Source: Chloroflexota bacterium (lineage in GTDB: Bacteria > Chloroflexota > UBA6077 > CF-72). Taken from it: DNA of 24,528 nt. The notes beneath the pieces were generated by a model. It worked only from the letters and a program-made list of their open reading frames with translations, was not told the origin of the DNA and made no database searches. How positions within the stretch are numbered: the stretch's first letter is position 1; the number at the start of each line of letters is the position of its first letter. The stretch lies in NCBI GenBank assembly GCA_019247135.1, contig JAFAPL010001033.1:1-24528 (forward strand), written 5' to 3'. A program made the translations under genes and the position numbers. Below, piece after piece: positions 1 through 8,166 of this stretch.

Positions 1-1030
1 AGGCTTCACGGACCAGGCGTATGACGAAACCGTGCACGCCCGAACAATCGCTGAGCGTTTTGGCGCCGAGCACACGGAGGTCAAGCTCCGCGAGGATGAG
101 CTGCTCGAGAGACTGCCGACCGCCGTCGGCGCCATGGACCAACCGACAGGTGACGGCGTCAATACGTACATCGTCGCCGGATCGGTCCGTCGCGCGGGCA
201 TCAAGGTCGCGTTGTCTGGCCTGGGTGGTGACGAGCTATTTGCGGGCTATCCAAGCTTCAGGCGATTGCGGCGGGCGTCGCGCATGCTCCGTGTCTGGGG
301 ACGCACACCACGGGCGCTCCGACGCCTGGCAGCGGCGGGCGTGCGCACGATCGGTGGTTCTTCGGTGCATGCCTCGAAGATCGCCGCGCTGGTCGCCAGC
401 GACGGCCGGCTCGCGGAGTTGTACGCACCTTTGCGCCAGGTTCTCGCACCAGCGCAAGTCCGCGCCCTGCTAACCACGGAGTGGAGGGAAATGAGCATGG
501 CGGCGGATCCGTACGTGCCGCTGCTCGACGACGCCTTCACACAACATGCTGACTCTGACCGGTTCCTGTCGCGGGTGTCATACGCGGAAGCACGCACTTA
601 TATGCACGACGTACTGCTGCGCGATACAGACCAGATGAGTATGGCGCACGCTCTCGAGGTCCGCGTTCCTTTGCTCGACCACGTGCTCGTCGAGTACGTG
701 CTTGGACTACCCGACGTAGAAAAGACTCCGAACGGCACACCCAAGCGACTGCTCGTCGAAAGTCTTGGCGGCCTGTTGCCCGAATCTGTCGTGCGTCGGC
801 CAAAGCAAGGATTTCAGCTGCCGTTCGAGCCATGGATGCGCGGACGGCTGCGCGCTTACTGTGAGGAACGACTGGCCCCCGATCGGTTGGGGGGACGCGG
901 TATTCTACGGCCCGATCGGCTGCAGCAACTCTGGAAATCCTTTGTCGACGGCAAACCAGGCGTCTCGTGGTCACGCCTGTGGGTCCTCGTGGTGCTCGAG
1001 GACTGGCTGGAGCGAAACATGCATGCCTGA
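1..1030 (+). CDS. asnB: Asparagine synthase (glutamine-hydrolysing) type amidotransferase, C-terminal part (5' end outside window)
   Basis: The reading frame is open from base 2, so the gene begins upstream; an internal GTG at 32 is not the real start. The visible 342 residues are the ATP-dependent synthetase domain of class B asparagine synthetases: LSGLGGDELFAGYPSF, then RDTDQMSMAHALEVRVPLLD, then PKQGFQLPFEPWMRG, in the order usual for AsnB. The N-terminal glutaminase domain and the SGGxDS pyrophosphatase loop must lie upstream and cannot be checked. The family transfers glutamine-derived ammonia to a carboxylate, normally aspartate. Relatives in polysaccharide clusters are thought to amidate uronic-acid sugars, and the glycosyltransferases that follow make that role plausible (inference). 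The stop at 1028-1030 overlaps the next start by 8 bases, suggesting translational coupling. Confidence 0.93.
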   Translation, partial: GFTDQAYDETVHARTIAERFGAEHTEVKLREDELLERLPTAVGAMDQPTGDGVNTYIVAGSVRRAGIKVALSGLGGDELFAGYPSFRRLRRASRMLRVWGRTPRALRRLAAAGVRTIGGSSVHASKIAALVASDGRLAELYAPLRQVLAPAQVRALLTTEWREMSMAADPYVPLLDDAFTQHADSDRFLSRVSYAEARTYMHDVLLRDTDQMSMAHALEVRVPLLDHVLVEYVLGLPDVEKTPNGTPKRLLVESLGGLLPESVVRRPKQGFQLPFEPWMRGRLRAYCEERLAPDRLGGRGILRPDRLQQLWKSFVDGKPGVSWSRLWVLVVLEDWLERNMHA

Positions 1031-1943
1031 CACGCGCGATTTCGCGATCCTGGTGCCGTCCTTCAATTCCACCGGCACGGTCGACGCCACTCTCCGCTCG
1101 ATTCAACAGCAAAGCGGCGGGCTTAATCGTATAGCTCAGGTGGTCCTGTCCGATGACGCCTCGGCGGACGACACAGTCAATGTTGCGAGAGCCTGCTGGA
1201 CCTCTGACGTACCTCTCCGGATCCGCAGGCAGGGGCGCAGAACCGGCGAGTGCGGCAACGTCAACGGCGCCTTCGCCGAGTTGCCGGAGACAGTCCGGTG
1301 GGTGCTGATTCTGCACTCCGACGACATGGCCAGGCCCGAATGGCTGCGAGTCATGCTGCGGGCTGCCGACGGTGCCTCATCCAATGTGGCCAGCATCACA
1401 GCCAGCTGGGACGTCTTGCTGCCAGATGGTCGCCTTGTACCTGGCGAGCAGCGCGATCCGACTGAATCCGCACTTGTTCACGGCAACCAGGAATGGATCC
1501 AACGCTGGGTCATCGAAGGCTGTTGGTGGAAGATAACGTCGTGTTGCATTCGGCGAGACGTCTTCCTCGCCACTGGAGGCCTCGACTCCAGCTTTCGACA
1601 AATGTACGACGTCGAGTTCATCCTACGCGTTCTGAGAGCTGGCTACGACGTGCTATACGTGCCAGCGAGTCTCTCGATCTATCGAGTCCATGACCGGAGC
1701 GTGACAGCCAATAGTTTCCGTCGTAACTGGGACCTCATCGACAATTTTCTCATCTTCTGCGAGTTCATGACCTATCTGGACAAGGCTCACAAGCAGCGCG
1801 GCTATTACCTGCAGGCGCGCAATGCGGCGCACCGTGTGCTGGATTCGGTCAAGCGCCGCCAGTTTCGACGCGCTGCCAGCGCCGTTCGGCTTGGTGCAAA
1901 CATCGGCGGCTCGTATTTGCGATACCTGCTACCGAGAGCGTGA
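1023..1943 (+). CDS. Glycosyltransferase family 2
   Basis: This is a 306-residue GT-A fold glycosyltransferase that probably adds one sugar to a lipid-linked polysaccharide intermediate on the cytoplasmic side of the membrane. It opens with FAILVPSFNSTGTVDATLRS, has SDDASADDT at about residues 43-51 (nucleotide binding), and HSDD at about 98-101 in the position of the metal-binding DXD motif. GGLD followed by DVEFILR lies near residues 180-200, as in family 2 acceptor regions. I chose ATG 1023 because the family homology begins there and it overlaps the asnB stop; the frame is open further upstream (to 765) but that part lies inside asnB. No membrane segment is evident. Donor and acceptor sugars cannot be read from the sequence. 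Confidence 0.9.
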   Translation: MPDTRDFAILVPSFNSTGTVDATLRSIQQQSGGLNRIAQVVLSDDASADDTVNVARACWTSDVPLRIRRQGRRTGECGNVNGAFAELPETVRWVLILHSDDMARPEWLRVMLRAADGASSNVASITASWDVLLPDGRLVPGEQRDPTESALVHGNQEWIQRWVIEGCWWKITSCCIRRDVFLATGGLDSSFRQMYDVEFILRVLRAGYDVLYVPASLSIYRVHDRSVTANSFRRNWDLIDNFLIFCEFMTYLDKAHKQRGYYLQARNAAHRVLDSVKRRQFRRAASAVRLGANIGGSYLRYLLPRA

Positions 1944-3118
1944 TGCGCGTACTCCACGTTATCCCAGCAGTTGCGCCGCGCTACGGCGGACCGAGCTACG
2001 CCATTGTGGGCATGGCCAGAGCACTCCGAACAGCCCAGACGGACGTGTTGATCGCCACCACAGACGCAGACGGAAGTGATCGGCTGCCGCTGCAGCTCGA
2101 GTCGCGTGTCGACTGGCAAGGTGTACCCACGATCTTCTTTCATCGCCAGTGGACCGAAGCCTGGAAGTACTCGCACCCACTCGCACGCTGGCTCGCGACG
2201 CACGTCGCCGACTGGGAGGTCACGCACATTCATGGCGTGTACTCGCATGCGTGTGTCGCGGCCGCCAGCGCCAGTCGAGCGCACGGGATTCCGTACATCG
2301 TTCGTCCGTTCGGCACCCTGGACCCATGGAGTTTGCGGCAAAAGCCGCTGCGCAAGCGGGTTCTGTGGTGGCTGAGCGTCAAGCGAATGCTTGCAGGCGC
2401 GAGCGCGATTCATTACACCACCGCGTCAGAACAGCGGCTCGCTGAAGGCCCACTCGGCCTGTCTCGAGGCGTCGTTGTTCCACTCGGGGTTGAGGATGCC
2501 TTTCTGGATGCACCTGTTGTCTCGCCGCCGTTCCGCGAGACGCTTCCACAGCTCGGGAAACATCCGTATGTGTTGACGCTCGGCCGTTTACACCCGAAAA
2601 AAGGCATCGAGTTACTGATCGACGCATTTCTGGATGCGACGGACATGCGGCACCTGCAGCACTGGCGACTGTTGGTTGCCGGAGACGGCGACGCGAATTA
2701 CGTGAACCGCCTGAAGGCGTTCGTGCGCACTCACAACGCCGAGCAGAGAGTCCTGTTCGCGGGCTGGGTCGACGGACGGCGCAAGATGGCGGCCCTCCAG
2801 GACGCGGGCCTCCTTGCTCTGACATCGCATGCAGAAAACTTCGGACTCGCGGTAGCCGAAGCACTGGCATGTGGCATCCCCGTTGTTGTCAGCGAGCATG
2901 TAAATCTCGCCGATGAAATCTTGAAGGCGCAGGCGGGCTGGATCGTGCCGCTGCAGCCGACGGCAATTGCAGCCACGTTACAGGAGGCTTTGTCCGGAGA
3001 TGCCGAGCGGCGCTGGCGCGGGGCCAATGCACGCGCCTTCGCGCGTTCCGAATTTCGCTGGTCCAACATTGCTTCAGCACTGCTCGAGGTCTATACCGGC
3101 GTGTGCAGCAAAAACTAG
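1943..3118 (+). CDS. Glycosyltransferase family 4 (GT-B fold)
   Basis: This 391-residue protein is a retaining GT-B glycosyltransferase, likely acting on the same glycan as the preceding gene. The N-terminal half has VIPAVAPRYGGPSYAIVGMA, the glycine-rich acceptor-side loop typical of the family. The C-terminal nucleotide-sugar domain has VLTLGRLHPKKGIELLIDAF and LLVAGDGD, and the EX7E motif at E298-E306 within HAENFGLAVAEALACG. Length and order are normal for family 4. The start is ATG 1943, in TGATG with the previous stop; a GTG one codon earlier at 1940 is an alternative. Tight coupling places it in one operon with asnB and the family 2 enzyme. The specific sugar transferred is unknown. 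Confidence 0.92.
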   Translation: MRVLHVIPAVAPRYGGPSYAIVGMARALRTAQTDVLIATTDADGSDRLPLQLESRVDWQGVPTIFFHRQWTEAWKYSHPLARWLATHVADWEVTHIHGVYSHACVAAASASRAHGIPYIVRPFGTLDPWSLRQKPLRKRVLWWLSVKRMLAGASAIHYTTASEQRLAEGPLGLSRGVVVPLGVEDAFLDAPVVSPPFRETLPQLGKHPYVLTLGRLHPKKGIELLIDAFLDATDMRHLQHWRLLVAGDGDANYVNRLKAFVRTHNAEQRVLFAGWVDGRRKMAALQDAGLLALTSHAENFGLAVAEALACGIPVVVSEHVNLADEILKAQAGWIVPLQPTAIAATLQEALSGDAERRWRGANARAFARSEFRWSNIASALLEVYTGVCSKN

Positions 3119-3119
3119 T

Positions 3120-3411
3120 ATGTCGCACCTGCCTGTCCTCGCCACGATGTACAACGAGCAACTGAACCTCCCCGCCTGCCTCGAGAGTACGCGCGGTCTT
3201 ACGCCCGTCGGAGCTCCGCCGCGAAATTGGCACCTTGTCCGAGGACCGCGAGCAGCCGCGCAATGTGTATGCAGGTTTTTATCTGAACCGTCGCCAGATC
3301 TTTCGTGGACGGTGGATTCTGCATGGCTACTACCCAAAATACCTGCTCAAGCTGTTCAAAGTATCACGCGTTCAACTCGACGAGCGTGATCTGAACGCCG
3401 CGCCTGAAAGC
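3120..3411 (+). pseudogene. Remnant of a family 2 glycosyltransferase (WaaE/KdtX-like), internally deleted and frameshifted
   Basis: ATG 3120 begins MSHLPVLATMYNEQLNLPAC, a normal N-terminus for LPS-core type family 2 glycosyltransferases. That frame then becomes unrelated and stops at 3389. In the next frame, from about 3211, ELRREIGTLSEDREQ, then YAGFYLNRRQIFRGRWILHG, then YYPKYLLKLFK and DERDLN appear, matching the middle of the same family. The stretch that should lie between them, including the DXD region, is missing (I estimate about 60 residues), as is the C-terminal third. So the gene has at least one internal deletion with a frame change and a 3' truncation. The second-frame remnant is continuous with the downstream membrane protein, making a chimeric open frame from 3235. 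Identification rests on motif recognition. Confidence 0.75.
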
Positions 3412-3417
3412 GTGCGC

Positions 3418-5325
3418 GTGCGTCGATCGCCAACGATCCTCATCCTGTGTGCACTCATCGGCTCGGTTGGCGTATCCCCGCGGCCATCGGCAAGCCTGGC
3501 GGCCGCGTGCGTCGCGCTGCTAGGCCTGGGTGCGTTTCATGTTGCTTCGAGTATTTGCCGCAGCGTGGGGAATCTGAGGCGCGCCGTTGTCGCAGTCGTG
3601 TGCGTCGCTCCTCTACTGGCGATCGGCGGCGTGGCTGTCATGCAGGCCCCGCCTGCCAAACTCTTCGGTGCCGCGGGGCTCTACGTACACCTGGCCGACT
3701 GGACCTCCGGACCGTTCGTTTCGACGCTGGTCGCCGGCCGGCCGTCCGCGAACGAGGTGGCGGCGATACTCGTCTGTTGTGCACCTCTCGCCGTAGCGCT
3801 CGCGGTTGCCCCTGGACGGAGTCGCACCCGCGTTCTGGGAGTTGTCTGTACTCTGGTGGTCGCCGGCGGGCTACTTGTTACGCAATCCCGCGCCGGCGTG
3901 CTGGCGCTGGCAATCACGTTGCTGCTATGGGGTGCCTGGTTGCGACCCAAATCGATGATGCTCTTCCTGGCCTGCGCCAGCCTTGTCACACTTGTCGGGC
4001 TTGGCCCGGAACGCATGCTCCTGTTCGCGTTCGACGACGCCACCACGTCACCCGGCGCGAGCATCGGCAGGCGCTACGACATGTGGCGTCAAAGCGCGAG
4101 CATGCTCCTCGACATGCCCATTACGGGAATTGGCCTGAACGCCTTTTGGGACGTGCTGCAACAGTTCTATCCGATGCCGCAGGCCGTCGATCCGTCCGTG
4201 GCCCAACATGCTCACAACCAGTATCTACAGATCGCCCTGGACGTGGGACTGCCAGGCTTTGTTGGATTGACCTTGTTGACCGGGCAGGCTGTTCGGTCTG
4301 GCCTCGGCGCGCTCAGATCAGGGACCAACACAGTGCTTGCCGCTGGCTTGCTTTTCGGACTCTGTGCGTACGCGATACATGGGCTCGTGGATGCAGTCGG
4401 TCTGGGCTCGCGAAGTCTACTCGTCGTCTGGACTTTCCTCGGCATGTTGAACGCGTCCGGGTCGATGGCCCTTCAGCGTCGATCGTCGGCAATGACAGCA
4501 GGGCAGCCTACACGCCGCAACTTTGCCGTTCTGCGCGGTGCCATCGCAGTGGGCTGTTGCGCCGCGCTCGGTGGACCAATCGCGCTGAACGCGGCCAACG
4601 TGATCCTGCATCGGCCTGACGCGGCAGCCCTGGCTGAGAGCGCCACCCTGCAACAAACGGTGGCGGTGGCAAATCTGCTCGCCTGGGGCCCGTTTCGAGC
4701 GCGCGTCTGGGCAGCCCGCGCAGAAGCCGCGCACCTCGGCGGCGACACCAATCTGGAGCGCAGTGCATTGCAGTCCGCACTCACCTCCCGTTCGCCATGG
4801 GACACCAGTCTGGTGCTACGCCTGGCGGATCTCGACGTCGGACGCGGCGATGACGATGCCGCGGTGGCGACGTGGCGTGCGGCCGGGCTCGCGAACGTGC
4901 CACTTGGCCGAGCCGCGGGATTACCTCACGGTACTGCGCTGTGGTGGCTGGGACTCGCCGAGCGCGTGGACCCGAGCGATTGGCGGCCGTACGCCATGGC
5001 AGCCAGCATGCTCAAGTACGAGCAGCCGCGGCGGGCCCACACACTGCTGAGCCAGGCGCTGAGCCTAAGAGGCGTTGATTCCGCGCGATCTGTCATCGCC
5101 GGCCGGCTGCAAGACCCGGCCGCGCCTCTGCCAGCTGACGTTCACGCAACGCACTCGGCCCTGGATTCCGAGCTATTTGTCGAAGCATCTGAGCAACTCC
5201 AGGCGCAGCCGGATCTCGACGGCGCGATGTACGCGGCGCGCCTTGCAGCGGAGGCGGACGCGGCCAATGCCGAGGCGTGCGCACGCGCCCGCGAGCTGCG
5301 CGTCAGCGTGGCGTGTCCGTCATGA
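3418..5325 (+). CDS. O-antigen ligase / polymerase (WaaL/Wzy-type) membrane protein with helical C-terminal tail
   Basis: This is a polytopic membrane protein of about 635 residues, probably joining or polymerising lipid-linked glycan outside the membrane. About ten hydrophobic segments occupy residues 8-370. VTQSRAGVLAL (about 154-164) is the family's RAG motif, and AQHAHNQYLQIALDVGLPG (H264, H266) is the conserved histidine loop. Residues from about 400 to the end are soluble, Ala/Leu-rich and TPR-like. The start is uncertain. GTG 3418 has a weak GAAAG seven bases upstream; GTG 3412 is also possible. The frame extends back to TTG 3235 through the glycosyltransferase remnant. Only about 155 residues precede the RAG motif, fewer than usual, so the original N-terminus may have been lost in the same deletion. 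Whether the chimera is translated is unknown. Confidence 0.82.
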   Translation: MRRSPTILILCALIGSVGVSPRPSASLAAACVALLGLGAFHVASSICRSVGNLRRAVVAVVCVAPLLAIGGVAVMQAPPAKLFGAAGLYVHLADWTSGPFVSTLVAGRPSANEVAAILVCCAPLAVALAVAPGRSRTRVLGVVCTLVVAGGLLVTQSRAGVLALAITLLLWGAWLRPKSMMLFLACASLVTLVGLGPERMLLFAFDDATTSPGASIGRRYDMWRQSASMLLDMPITGIGLNAFWDVLQQFYPMPQAVDPSVAQHAHNQYLQIALDVGLPGFVGLTLLTGQAVRSGLGALRSGTNTVLAAGLLFGLCAYAIHGLVDAVGLGSRSLLVVWTFLGMLNASGSMALQRRSSAMTAGQPTRRNFAVLRGAIAVGCCAALGGPIALNAANVILHRPDAAALAESATLQQTVAVANLLAWGPFRARVWAARAEAAHLGGDTNLERSALQSALTSRSPWDTSLVLRLADLDVGRGDDDAAVATWRAAGLANVPLGRAAGLPHGTALWWLGLAERVDPSDWRPYAMAASMLKYEQPRRAHTLLSQALSLRGVDSARSVIAGRLQDPAAPLPADVHATHSALDSELFVEASEQLQAQPDLDGAMYAARLAAEADAANAEACARARELRVSVACPS

Positions 5326-6325
5326 TGAACCTCCGAGTACCTCGATGCCAGACTTCACCAACGATGCCCCAAGCGTGCAAAGGCGGACGTCGGTGCTGCC
5401 GGCAGGCCAATGGTCCAACGACAACCGCCGGGTCGTACGCAGCGGAGCGAAGTGGTCACGCACAAATTGAGACTCGTCGCCGATGCCGGCTGCCACCTCT
5501 GTCGCAAGATCCGAACCGCCGCGGTTGCTGTGGCGCCGCAGTCACAGTGCGTCCGGTTGGCCGGAGAACGTTGCAGGAGCGTCGTCATTCACCCGCCCGA
5601 ACTCATTGCCCATGAGCAACGTATTGAGACCGGAGGCGCGTAGGCTTGCCGTTGGCAGGCGTGTTGGGCCCATCGGCGATTCCGTTGAGGGTGAGCAGGC
5701 CGCTGAATGTTGTGGTCTCCATGAGCGCGCCGGTCGCGGCAAAATTCCCCCGTGTCGAGGACCAACGTGCCGTTCGAATTCGGAGCGATCAGACGGTCAG
5801 GCATGCCGTCCTGCACACCCCCTGGTAGAACATCGTCTCAGCAATGAGCTCGCCCCCGTGAAGCTCGTACACGACGTTGCTGGCACAGCCGGCGCCGTCC
5901 CACGTACTGCGCCCGAACCGCGAGAATGCCACGCCGTCCGCTTCGAGCATGTGCTGATCCGTACCGGATGGACCGCCCCAAACAATCTTTGTGTCAGCTG
6001 GATCATGGCCCAGCAACGTGATGTACTTGACTCCGACCTGCCCGCCGGCTCCGTGCCCCAGGTGCAGCGTGGAGGTAATGCGGCACGTGCCTGGCTGGAT
6101 GTACAGCACCTTGCTCCCACTCCGTCCGAGCGTGTTGAGCCGGTCCTGCAACAGAGCCGTGTCATCCTGGCCAGTGCAGTGGACCTGACGCCAGGACGGG
6201 AATGGGCCGACGAAGGCTTCGACTTTTCGAGGGCCTTGCGCATCTGCGATGTCCCAGGTAGCGCCAGCCAACCCGAGCACGACGAACCAAAGGCACGAGG
6301 CGCGAAACAAAGTCGCGGTAGGCAT
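5320..6325 (-). pseudogene. Secreted right-handed beta-helix (pectate-lyase-3-like) protein, broken by several frameshifts
   Basis: ATG 6325 has GAGG six bases upstream and begins a signal peptide (MPTATLFRASCLWFVVLGLA, then ATWDIADAQG). DDTALLQDRLNTLG and VLYIQPGTCRITSTL follow, typical of pectate-lyase-superfamily beta-helix proteins. The frame ends at 5789, but homology continues: DGMPDRLIAPNSNGTLVLDT in a second frame, NFAATGALMETTTFSGLLTL back in the first, then SGLNTLLMGNEFGRVNDDAP in the third, where a stop at 5542 is followed by open sequence to 5320. The first two shifts lie at five-G runs (- strand) and compensate each other: one base lost, then one gained. The stop abuts that of the ligase gene tail to tail. 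Intact relatives often cleave or bind extracellular polysaccharide; here the product is presumably lost. Sequencing error at the G-runs is possible but would not explain the third shift and the stop. Confidence 0.65.
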
Positions 6326-6510
6326 ATAACGCCTCGGAGCAGTCTGGCTGGACACCAGTCTACCGCTCTCGGCCTCAGTTCAAACTCAACGACGCCATAC
6401 GCTTGTTACACGGTTCGGCGTCACGTCCTCGAGTCCTTGCGAACCAGGCAGGATTCGCAGACCTGCCGGGCACATTCACTACACGCAACACGATGGAGGC
6501 GCGCCCGCAC
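6326..6510. other. Divergent intergenic region between beta-helix pseudogene and Wzz-like gene
   Basis: These 185 bases should hold promoters for both directions, but I see no convincing -35/-10 pair. They contain overlapping small inverted repeats: TGCGAA (6438-6443) with TTCGCA (6454-6459), and GGCAGG (6447-6452) with CCTGCC (6462-6467). The two stems are mutually exclusive. This may be chance in GC-rich DNA. On the + side, GGAGG at 6495-6499 is the only ribosome-binding candidate for the Wzz-like gene. Confidence 0.3.
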
Positions 6511-8163
6511 ATGGACGTAATTACGATCGTCGAAAGTCTTCTTCGACGTTGGTGGCTCGTTCTGCTGATGTGCGCGGCGGGTCTCGCCTGCGCGTACTAC
6601 CTCGCCATCAACGCCCCGCGCCGCTATCAATCCACGGTCAGTCTGCAGCTGAATCCGGCTGCCACCAGCTCCTTCCTGCCGTACCAGTCCGATGCCAGCG
6701 TCGGATCGAGCAACCCTGTTGCCGTTCAAGCGGCCTCATACCAGGAGGTCCTGCGCAGTCGCACCTTCGACCAGGTGGTCGTCCAACAACTGAACCTGCA
6801 GTTGCCACCCGAGGCGATCGGCGGCGCCATCAGCACCCAGCTCGTTCCAAACACGAACATCCTGCACTTGAGCGTGACGTGGGACAATCCGTCCGACGCC
6901 GAACAGCTCGCCCAGCACGTGGCTGAGATCTTTATCGCCGAGAACCAGCGACGCCAGCAGTCGCAGCCCGGCGTGCAGGCTCAGCTCGCGGACATGGAGC
7001 AGTCGGCGCGTGACATGCAAGCGCGGCGCGGCCCACTCCAGCAACAGCGTGACCGCCTCGAGGAGGCGGTCGCACGCGGCGATCTGAGCCGCCTGAGTGA
7101 CCTGTCGGCGCTCGAAACGCGCCTTTCCGACCTGGACACGAGCTACGCCAATCTCTTGGTGCAGATGAGCCGCTTGCGCGGGAGCTTCGACACCGCGGTC
7201 ATTCTCGACACGGCGACACCCGCACACTCGACCGACTCTGTGCCGCTGACACAGGCGCTCGTCTTTGGCGTATTGGCCGGTGCCGCCGCCGGCGCCGTTC
7301 TGAGCTTCCTGCTCGAGAAATTCGCGGACAAGGTCCGTGCTCCGTCCGACGCGGTCGCGGCGAGTGGGCTGCCACTGGTCGGGCGCATCAAACACATGCG
7401 CGGCGGAAAACGCCTGGTGGCACTGGCCGCTCCTCAAAGCGCGACCACCGAGGCATTCCGATCGCTACGAACAGCGATCCTGCTCAGTTCGGGCGTGCCA
7501 CCACAGTGCATCGTCGTCACCGGCGCCGAACGCCACGACGGTGCGACCTTCGTGGCCGCGAATCTCGCGATCGTGCTGGCACAGGCCGGGCGACGCGTCC
7601 TCCTCGTCGACGGCAACTTGCGCAAACCGGCGCTGCACGCGCTCTTCAACATCTCAAATACGACTGGCTTCGCTGATCTGCTGCGCTTATCGCGCAATGG
7701 TGCGCAGGACGGCGCACAACCCAGCGATGTTCCGCAGCTGTCGATCATGCCGGCCGGCGCACCAATGCCAGACGTCGGCGAAGTGCTGACGCCCGATCGT
7801 GTTGCGCGAGCCTTCGAACACCTGCAGGGTAAGTGGGACACCGTTATCATCGATGGTGCCGATCTGAGCCGGACCGCCGACACGCTGGTGCTGGCTCACG
7901 AAGCAAGCGCGTGTATTGTTGTGGCTCGATCCTCGAAGACAACGCGAGGCGCACTCGCCAGCGCGGTGGCCGCGCTGGACGGAGCGTCAGTTCAGCTACT
8001 CGGCGTCGTTTTGAATGACGAACATCCGCGCCCGCTGGGTCGCTTCGTTCGCAGCCCTCAGTACCGACCCGGTTTCGAAGTGACCAGCCCGGCGCTGGAG
8101 CCCGGGCAAGTCCGCCTCCCACGCAGCAACGGCCATCCGACTAGCGATTCCTGGAGGGACTAA
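6511..8163 (+). CDS. Wzz chain-length determinant fused to a BY-kinase-like ATPase domain lacking the Walker A lysine
   Basis: This 550-residue protein has the bacterial tyrosine-kinase copolymerase layout, which normally controls polysaccharide chain length and export. The N-terminal Wzz part has a membrane segment at about 13-33 (LRRWWLVLLMCAAGLACAYY), a periplasmic helical region (about 34-240, coiled coil near 150-205) and a second membrane segment (about 245-270). The cytoplasmic domain keeps Walker A' (VLLVDGNLRKP, D367) and Walker B (VIIDGADL, D448). Where Walker A should read GEGKST it has GAERHDGAT (338-346), with Gly and Ala in place of Lys and Ser. The usual C-terminal tyrosine cluster is absent; only one Tyr lies in the tail. 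ATP hydrolysis and autophosphorylation are therefore doubtful (inference). ATG 6511 was chosen because GGAGG lies 11 bases upstream; ATG 6493 lacks a ribosome site. Confidence 0.85.
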   Translation: MDVITIVESLLRRWWLVLLMCAAGLACAYYLAINAPRRYQSTVSLQLNPAATSSFLPYQSDASVGSSNPVAVQAASYQEVLRSRTFDQVVVQQLNLQLPPEAIGGAISTQLVPNTNILHLSVTWDNPSDAEQLAQHVAEIFIAENQRRQQSQPGVQAQLADMEQSARDMQARRGPLQQQRDRLEEAVARGDLSRLSDLSALETRLSDLDTSYANLLVQMSRLRGSFDTAVILDTATPAHSTDSVPLTQALVFGVLAGAAAGAVLSFLLEKFADKVRAPSDAVAASGLPLVGRIKHMRGGKRLVALAAPQSATTEAFRSLRTAILLSSGVPPQCIVVTGAERHDGATFVAANLAIVLAQAGRRVLLVDGNLRKPALHALFNISNTTGFADLLRLSRNGAQDGAQPSDVPQLSIMPAGAPMPDVGEVLTPDRVARAFEHLQGKWDTVIIDGADLSRTADTLVLAHEASACIVVARSSKTTRGALASAVAALDGASVQLLGVVLNDEHPRPLGRFVRSPQYRPGFEVTSPALEPGQVRLPRSNGHPTSDSWRD

Positions 8164-8166
8164 CAC

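Noticed and set aside
537..1316. A 259-residue open frame on the - strand over asnB and the family 2 glycosyltransferase
   Set aside because: Arg/Ala/Pro-rich, no domain, and fully covered by two coding genes with clear motifs and coupled overlap.
5483..6520. A 345-residue open frame on the + strand opposite the beta-helix pseudogene
   Set aside because: Its product has no recognisable domain or signal, whereas the - strand shows a ribosome site, signal peptide and beta-helix motifs. In GC-rich DNA the antisense frame stays open by composition.
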